Assembly (NCBI GenBank): GCA_003427395.1
Contig: BFEA01000460.1
Coordinates: 318,148-343,147, forward strand
DNA: 25,000 bases
Source: Chara braunii
Lineage: Eukaryota > Streptophyta > Charophyceae > Charales > Characeae
Direction: 5' to 3'
The notes beneath the pieces were generated by a model that did not search any database, was not told where the DNA came from, and saw only the letters and a program-made list of their open reading frames with translations. Both the position numbers and the translations under genes were made by a program. Each line of letters opens with the position of its first letter. Positions within the stretch are counted from its first letter, which is position 1. Positions 18,955 to 25,000 of this stretch are shown piece by piece.

Positions 18955-19194
18955 ATGTTGGCAGACCTGTTCGACTCTCTCTCCCTCTTTGACACCTACC
19001 GTCGCTTACATCCTAACGATCGTACTTTCACATGTGTTAGGAACAATGACCCAGCGAGGTTGTCAGAATTACGAATCAACTCGATTCTCCTCTCCCAGGA
19101 CCTGGAAGGCGCACTGCGATGGACGACTATTCTCCCACGCAGTCCGTACCCGGGGCTGGACCACAAAACCTGTGGAATCATTTTGACAAGAGGC
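18955..19194 (+). pseudogene. LINE endonuclease domain, C-terminal remnant
   Basis: The frame starts at the truncation point. It reads as the end of an APE-type endonuclease, which in intact elements nicks the target DNA to prime reverse transcription. Visible motifs are DTYRRLHP, FTCVRNN, SELRINSILLS (where family members usually have R-x-D) and GLDHKTCGIIL (where SDH is usual). The Asn and Leu at these places would be damaging substitutions. All upstream catalytic motifs are absent. The reading frame must shift between about 19185 and 19200 to continue into the linker GPGFYKLNTSLL, so a small indel separates this part from the RT. The ATG at 18955 is simply the first codon after the truncation and is not a genuine start. 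Confidence 0.75.
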
Positions 19195-19198
19195 CAGA

Positions 19199-22100
19199 TC
19201 AGGGTCCGGGCTTTTATAAGTTAAATACTTCCTTGCTGAAGGACCAATCCTTTCGACATTTTATATGTGATACGTGGCAATACTGGCAGCAACAAAGACC
19301 TATTTTTGAGTCTTACCGCACATGGTTCAATAACGGTCTGTTCCTTCTTGTCAAAAAAAACAAATAATTTTCTAAGGAAAAGGTTGCACTCCGGTACCGC
19401 CAGGAACGTGAGATCTATAAGGACCTTCTAAATCTCGAACAACAAGCAGACTCACAGGAGCACATAGAAAGCATCAGACAATTAAAAGCCCAACTGTTAC
19501 AACTTGCACAATATAGATGGTAGGGTATGAGGGTCCGAGGAAAAATGGCCAAACTCACCACATAAGCCACCATGGATAGCCACTTCTTCAGCATGGCGAC
19601 AACCCGCACTCGAGGGACAGTAATCGAAGCTCTCTTCGACCCAGCCAGGGGGGAGGAGGTCATTGCCACCGACACAGCACATTGCACACTTATCACAAGA
19701 ACATTTTTCAAAAACCTATACTCGTCCGGGATACACGACTCACAAATGGAGGACTGGGAGCGTAACCTGAAGGATTTTCTGCATCCCCTAGATAAACGTT
19801 TGTCCCTGCAGCAGAGAGAAGGCCTGGAAAAACCACTCCTAAAGAAGGAAATATGGACGACACTCCTTCAAATGGAGGAAGAGAAAACACCAGGAATTGA
19901 TGGTTTTCCCAATGAGTTATGGGAACCCATGTGGACCGAACTGAGTTCAAACCTATGAGACTTCTACCAAGATGCGTGGGAAGCTGGAGATCTAGGAGAG
20001 GTAGTTGGGAAAGGGGTGCTGACTCTGCTGCATAAAAAAGAAGATAAAATGAACATAAAAAATTACAGACCAATCACCTTGCTTACTGCAGTCTACAAAA
20101 TGCTCTCCAAGGCCTTGGCAAACAGGATGATAGCAGTCTTAAAGGACATCATTCACCCCGCCCAAACAGGTTTCATGGCCAACAGGAATATTCAAGAGAA
20201 TATTCTGTTAGTAAACGAGGTGGTTAACCTGGCACAAAGGGCCAGGGCTAATGCTGCTATTATATTCATTGACTTTGAAAAGGCCTATGACCACGTCGAT
20301 TGGTCCTTCCTAGATAAATGCTGAGAGAGAATGAATTTTGGCCCGCTCTTTTGACGCTGGATTCACATTCTGCTCACCAATGCGTCCACCAGCGCTCAGG
20401 TAAACGGTTCGGTGGCCCCACATTTCACCCTCCAGCGATCAATCAGACAAGGGGACCCCATAGCCCCTTTTCTGTTCTTGGTGATAATGGAGGCCCTGTC
20501 GGCAAATCTATGGAAAAATAGAAATATTACGCGTATCAGGGTCGTAGGGCTCGAGGAGGAGGTAGTACCAGTTTGTTCTCTCTTTGCCGACAACCTCACC
20601 ATTCTGATGGAGGCAAGCGTCCACAACATGGAAGAAATTCATAAATTAATGGACCGCTTCTGTAAATTGTCTGACATTGCTGTGAACTGGGGACAAAAGA
20701 CGGTGGGATGGTGGTTATACCACCAAGGGGGCAGACCTCCGGAAAACCCGCGCATCACGTGGCTACCGCCGGAGGCCCCCCTAAGGATCTTGAGAGCAGC
20801 AGTGACGGCGAGTGGCAAGCTAGGCACTAACGACGACTGGATAAAAACCCCGGCGCAAGCCAAGATGACAAAATGGGACGATAAGCACACATCAATTTTT
20901 GGGAGGGCCCTTGTAATAAATAATGTGATACTGGCGTCCCTATGGTACAAGTCAGTCTTGTGGCCCCTAAGTAAGCAGGGGATGAGAGCCTTCAAACGAC
21001 AATTAGCAGCCTTTTCGTGGAGAGGGAACAGCCAAGTAACGCACGTGATCAGCCGAGTAGCTTGGGTTTCGGTCATCCAACCCAAAGCAGGAGGAGGGTT
21101 TGGGATTATTGATCCCGACACCCAATTCCAGACTTTAAGTTTACGTTGGGTGCAGACGCTGATTTTCTCTCCCTCCCCCCCCTGGGCCCCCCTAGCCATG
21201 ATGCAGATAGCGGCCCTGGTCCCGGAAGCCCCCCCCCACATCAATCCATTGATTTCGCTAGAGGACAGATATTGGAAAATACTGAGGAAACATAGAAACG
21301 GGGACGCAGTGGAAGAATTTTGGTCGCGCCTTCTGAGGACGTGGAGGAAACTTCCAATCCCTTGCAAGCCGGCACCGAGCAGGTGGGAGGAGGTCTATAG
21401 ACAGCCCCTATTCAGGAATAGGTGGATCACGGACTCTCACGGACGGGTGAGACGCAGCTCAGACTCCCCATGGAAGGGATGGGTAAAGCATGGGCTACTG
21501 CGCGTGGGGGATCTTTGGGACACAGAGAAAAAGGATTGGAAGAGCGCGGATAGAATGAGGAGGTGGCTAAAGTACTGCCACCTAACTCAGGCGGCCTTAG
21601 AAGATATGATCGAGAGTTTTCCCCTAGCATGGTATACCATTCTGAAGAGAGGACCCCGGTTGGAGGAAGGGGACTGGGTAGGCCTGCCTGAAGAAAAAAA
21701 CCACGTTGGACGGGTACATTTGGTGGGTCGGGACACGGTACTTATCGAGGAGCTTGAGATAGGAAGGAGGGGCGAATTAATCGGCAGCAAAAACCCTTTT
21801 TTGTGGAGAAAAAAAAAAAGCAGTCTACCGCATTAGGGTGCTAGAAGTGGACAGAGAGTGGCTGGCCTACAAACCAATGACCCCGATCTTAAACCTGCCC
21901 TTCGACCAAGATGAATGGAGATGGGATCCACCAAACCAGCCTAACCAACCTAATCCTAGGAACCAGAGAACAGTGAACCTCGCCCACCTGAAGACAAGGA
22001 CAGTGTACAGAATGCTAAGAACCAAAAGGAAACTGCGAGATGTGGTAGAGGACAGGTGGCAGTGTCAACTAAATGTGTATAGAGGTCTGCTGAGGCCGAT

Positions 22101-22896
22101 CAGATGGTTCAAAGACTACAAACTAAAACTCGCAAAGATCACCTCTCTGCAATGGCAGATATCCCACCGCTGTCTCCCAACCAATGACTGGTTGATCGAC
22201 CACACGAGGTTGGAACAGCAAGGGAGAGCGCTGCCATGGTGTCAAAAATGCATTAAAAAATTCCCATCTCATAAATGGGCGGAGACACTGGACCATATCT
22301 TTATGCAATGCCCCTCATCGATACTGCTATGGCACTGGTGGGACAGGGTCTGGCGACAGGCGGTGCCAGATATACCCTGGTCGTGGGACTAGAGGGCAAT
22401 TTTGGTGGGATACTACCCCCGCTCCCAAGAGAGCACCTTCGTGGAGAACTTTTTCCACATTAGCAGGAGAGCAGTCCTCTGGGTGATATGGTGGAGGTGC
22501 ATCCTGGAAAGAGAAGGAGCCAGGGTTGAGGAAGGGGAGGTGACAGAACAAGTCCAATATTTGGTGCAAAGTGAGATCACAGCCCAGTGGCAGGCGACAA
22601 AGGCGAAAGTGGATACTGTTCATTCGTGGGGAGATGCCGACAGGATTATCTCCCGTTTTGGGGAGAACTGGCTGGGAGGAAAGCGAAAAGGCTGGATAGC
22701 GGAGGTAAGATGGTCAGAAGATGAGAGGAGGGAGCACCGGGGGGAAGAACAGAATGAACAGGACACACAAGGCGACCTGCCTAGAGACTACCGCCTTGTA
22801 TACCAAGACTCGACAGATATCGACCCAAGGATCCCGCTTAGGCCTGCGCAGGAGTTTGGAGACCCTTTCCCCCCCCCACCATCTAGCCTTGGTTGA
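19199..22896 (+). pseudogene. LINE reverse transcriptase and C-terminal region, broken ORF2
   Basis: An ORF2-type polymerase that copies LINE RNA at a nicked target. In order: linker GPGFYKLNTSLLKD (about 19200); MDSHFFSMATTRTRG (19572); RT motifs TPGIDGFPNELWE, NYRPITLLTAVYKMLSKALA, AQTGFMANRNIQENIL, motif A IDFEKAYDHVDW (about 20268), motif B RQGDPIAPFLF (20446) and motif C FADN (20582-20593) where FADD is standard. The thumb and downstream region follow (PLSKQGMRAFKRQLAAFSWR, GGGFGIIDPD). Near the end is a zinc knuckle, WCQKC then LDHIFMQCP, and a conserved FFHISRRAVLWVIWW. Disruptions: TAA 19365, TAG 19521, TAA 19563, TGA 19956, TGA 20322, TGA 20352, a frameshift at the A11 run 21809-21819, and TAG 22390. 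The frame ends at TGA 22894. The longest intact pieces are 474 codons (20412-21836) and 184 codons (21838-22392). The element cannot encode a working enzyme. Confidence 0.9.
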
Positions 22897-23179
22897 GAGA
22901 CTGTGAGATAAGAGAACAGATTTTTGAGCCCTCTCTTTTTTCTCCTTTTTTCTTATTTTCTTAAAATTTTCTTCCCTTTTTATCTTTCTTTCTCTCTTCT
23001 TTTTATTTTCCTTTTATTTTTTGTACTTACATTCCACTACTCCTCTTCTGCTTCAGCGACATCTCAGGTTTTTTCTGAGAGGGACGCTGAGCCCGGGTCT
23101 TGGCGCTTTCAGTCTTCAGACACATCTTCAGACATTCTCAAAGGATAGGGGGGTAGTGTGATCTGGAAGAATGGAAGGT

Positions 23180-23240
23180 GGGCTGGGGAACAGACAGGAA
23201 CCACTGGTGCCCCCCCAGTGGCCCTGCAGGGCCCCAGCCC
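23180..23240 (+). other. predicted branched stem structure in the LINE 3' UTR
   Basis: GGGCTGGGG (23180-23188) can pair with CCCCAGCCC (23232-23240), enclosing CCACTGG/CCAGTGG (23201-23221). The 14-bp palindrome GGCCCTGCAGGGCC (23220-23233) overlaps the edges and gives an alternative fold. Confidence 0.6.
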
Positions 23241-23276
23241 AGGGAGAGCAAGTATACGATAGCTAACAATGGGACA

Positions 23277-23359
23277 CTGGACCCGGTTTCCAGCACGCTA
23301 CCTTCTTCCTTACGATCCTTTTCCCAGATGTAACGGGAGGCTGGACCCGGTTTCCAGCA
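23277..23359. repeat. 19-bp direct repeat in the LINE 3' UTR
   Basis: CTGGACCCGGTTTCCAGCA is present at 23277-23295 and 23341-23359, exactly identical and 64 bp apart. Each copy contains a CTGGA/TCCAG mini-hairpin. Confidence 0.9.
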
Positions 23360-23444
23360 GGTGTTGCTCCCCACCAATAGATGGAGCCTGCCTGCGGGTG
23401 CTAGCGGTGACTGCCTATACCAGCGCCTCTAGCATCATCCAGGG

Positions 23445-23448
<4 letters not shown>

Positions 23449-23482
<34 letters not shown>
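23449..23482 (+). other. poly-A tail of the LINE
   Basis: 34 uninterrupted A residues. The last one is ambiguous with the first base of the target-site duplication. Confidence 0.95.
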
Positions 23483-23484
<2 letters not shown>

Positions 23485-23495
23485 TTTCGTCGAAC
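23482..23495. repeat. LINE target-site duplication, right copy
   Basis: AGGTTTCGTCGAAC, matching 18939-18952. Confidence 0.9.
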
Positions 23496-23519
23496 TGTAA
23501 AAATTCGGTTGTCGTCTTT

Positions 23520-23900
23520 TCACGAAAGTCACATTGGAATTACAAACATAAGTGGGCGAGCATCCACAAATTGAACCCCTCCCCCCCCCCCATTTAAATG
23601 AGTCGTGAACAGAGGAGGTGGTAACAATAGAATTATATGAAGCTAGAGGACAAAAGGAGGATGACACAGTTACTTCGGTGATAAAGTATCTTACGTAGAG
23701 GTCACAACGTAATAGCACAGGAGGTCTGCATTATGAAGGGTCGTGTTGCCGCCTCCACTCAATATTCGAATTCGAATACGAGGAACAGTCAGACGAGAAT
23801 CCACGAACTAACCCCCTCTCTCACAAGTTTCTAATTATTGCTTTTAAATGAGTTGAAGACGTAGGATAGGATCACAAGAGAAAAATAAGGAATGTTGAGG
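23520..23900. repeat. diverged ~250-bp tandem duplicate
   Basis: The order GAATTACAAACATAA..., GAGCATCCAC, AACCCC(T)CCC and TTTAAATGAGTCG (about 23535-23605) recurs as TTCGAATTCGAATACGAG, GAGAATCCACG, AACCCCCTC and TTTTAAATGAGTTG (about 23768-23856). The copies are roughly 250 bp apart and much diverged. No coding frame is supported. Confidence 0.6.
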
Positions 23901-23929
23901 AGGGTTAGTCGGTAGAACACCATAAAAAC

Positions 23930-25000
23930 AGACTAAGTACCCAAAGGAAAAGAAAAACGAAAAAAATAAGTATAATCATCGGCGAACCTTTATGGAGGGT
24001 TTAGAGGACGAGGATCCTACAAAAGACCGAGTATTCGAAGAAAAAAGGAAAACAAAAACATGCGTAATCTTTGACAAAGCCTTACAGAGGGTTAAGAGGG
24101 CGAGAACCCTAAAAATGTCGAACTATCTAAAGGAAAAAAAAAGTGTTATCTTGAGCGAAGCCTTGACAAACGTTAAGAGAATGAGGAGCATAAAAATGAC
24201 TAAGTACTTTTAAAAATAAAAATGAAAAAACATAAGTATGATTTTTGTCGAAGCCTTAGAGGGGGTGGATAAGGGAAGGAGCCTAAAGATGATTTGAGTA
24301 TTTGAAAAAGAAAAAAGAGAACAACAAATGTAATATTCGGCAAAACCTTACGGAGGTTTACTGAGTAAAGAATCGTAAAAATTACCTATATATATACACC
24401 GCCATCTTTGGCGATTTTTTATTTTTTTTTGGATAACCAAATACCTTGAGAATTTATAGATGTATAGTCCACATAATAAAAAACTCATAAAGAAAGTATC
24501 AAAAAATAATAAAATTATTCAGCATCAGTAATAAAGTGAAAATCATAAAATTGTTCAGGACCAGCAATAAAGTGTAATCTTCGTTGAGATCTTAGGGAGG
24601 ATTCGTAAGTCGATAACACTAAATACGACCAAGTACTCGAAGAAAAAAAAAGTGATATTTTCGACGAAGCCTTAGGGAGGGTTACTGAGTGGAGGACCCT
24701 AAAAATGGCTAATACCCAAAGGGGGAAAAAAAAGACAAATAAGTGGAATCTTGGGCGAAGACATGGAAAGGGTTGGTGAGTGGAGAACTCTTAAAATGAC
24801 TGAGTACCCGATGAAAAAGAAAATTAATAATAAGCGTAATCTTTGTTGAAGCCTTAGAGAGGGTTAGTGCATTGAAGACCTAAAAAACAACTAACTATCC
24901 AAAGAAAAAAAAGAAAAACAATTGGTGTGCTCTTCGGCGAAGCGTTAGGGAGGGTTAAGAATACGAGAAACCTAAAAATAACTAAGTCTTAAAAAAAAAA
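23930..25000 (-). repeat. ~91-92-bp array, minus orientation, running off the window
   Basis: GCGAAGCCTTAGGGAGGGTT-like cores recur near 23981, 24073, 24155, 24247, 24339, 24583, 24663, 24754, 24845 and 24936, mostly 91-92 bp apart. There is a break at about 24360-24560 that contains a shorter duplicated AATAAAGTG motif. The units are the reverse complement of the array at 18440-18660. A 73-codon frame (23992-24213) is repeat read-through. Confidence 0.88.

Larger units (their letters stand above)
22897..23448 (+). other. LINE 3' UTR
   Basis: A T-rich start (22920-23030) is followed by a GC-rich distal part with strong inverted repeats and a duplicated 19-mer, ending at the A tail. Confidence 0.8.
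18953..23481 (+). mobile_element. 5'-truncated L1/Tx1-type LINE
   Basis: About 4.5 kb between perfect 14-bp target-site duplications. It contains the end of an apurinic-type endonuclease, a reverse transcriptase, a C-terminal zinc knuckle, a 3' UTR of about 550 bp and an uninterrupted A tail. ORF1 and most of the endonuclease are missing, as expected for incomplete target-primed reverse transcription. The orientation is plus. It entered a 23-24-bp minisatellite. The subfamily cannot be named without a search. The L1/Tx1 group is inferred from the endonuclease-RT-CCHC order and from motifs such as GPGFYKLNTSLL, TPGIDGFP and RQGDPIAPFLF. Confidence 0.92.

Noticed and set aside
19956-20354. TGA read as a sense codon (alternative genetic code) in the LINE
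   Set aside because: TAA and TAG also interrupt the same frame, there are frameshifts, and motif C is mutated. Decay explains all of these together.
20639-21367. 242-codon minus-strand frame
   Set aside because: It lies antisense within the reverse transcriptase region, whose plus-strand motifs are clear.
23535-23830. tRNA or tRNA-derived SINE, from TTCGAAT-like motifs
   Set aside because: No cloverleaf could be drawn and no A-box/B-box pair at the correct spacing was found.

Overview
The window looks like a eukaryotic nuclear genome dominated by non-coding repeats. It has no operons, no Shine-Dalgarno-led genes and no intact long gene. A degenerate L1/Tx1-type (APE-type) LINE with a long poly-A tail, many adjoining minisatellites and a few N bases fit a draft assembly of a large repeat-rich genome. 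The style of the LINE and of the 7.5-8.2 kb transcript-like stretch suggests the plant lineage (streptophyte alga or land plant). That is inference, not proof.

Layout, left to right. A 65-bp minisatellite lies at about 296-770. A 26-bp minisatellite and repeat block A (about 1.1-1.85 kb) follow, with several perfect short hairpins. From 3358 to 5016 one plus-strand frame is nearly open and holds two tandem copies of a domain I do not recognise. It carries five internal stops, so it reads as a gene fossil. From 5.2 to 7.3 kb there is a dense field of perfect hairpins. It includes a 160-bp tandem unit with two hairpins per unit, and block B, a diverged copy of block A. At 7.46-8.16 kb a purine-rich, exon-like stretch ends in a candidate splice donor, followed by a long pyrimidine tract.

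From 8.2 to 14.1 kb the DNA is almost wholly tandem arrays: 91 bp, then 80/79 bp, then mixed 33/54 bp units that appear to descend from the 80-bp type. After a (TC)38 microsatellite and about 1 kb of unassigned sequence come a 99-bp array (15.4-17.05 kb), a 28-bp minisatellite, GGA and CA microsatellites, a short 92-bp array and a 23-24-bp array.

The 23-24-bp array is interrupted by a 5'-truncated LINE (18953-23481). It has a 14-bp target-site duplication, the end of the endonuclease domain, the reverse transcriptase, the C-terminal zinc knuckle, a structured 3' UTR and a 34-A tail. Its reading frame is broken by about seven stops and two frameshifts, and the RT motif C reads FADN instead of FADD. 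Beyond it are a duplicated ~250-bp unit and a second 92-bp array in opposite orientation that runs off the window end.

The most unusual elements are the hairpin field, whose stems differ in sequence yet stay self-complementary, and the tandemly duplicated unknown domain between blocks A and B. No functional system can be claimed from this sequence alone.
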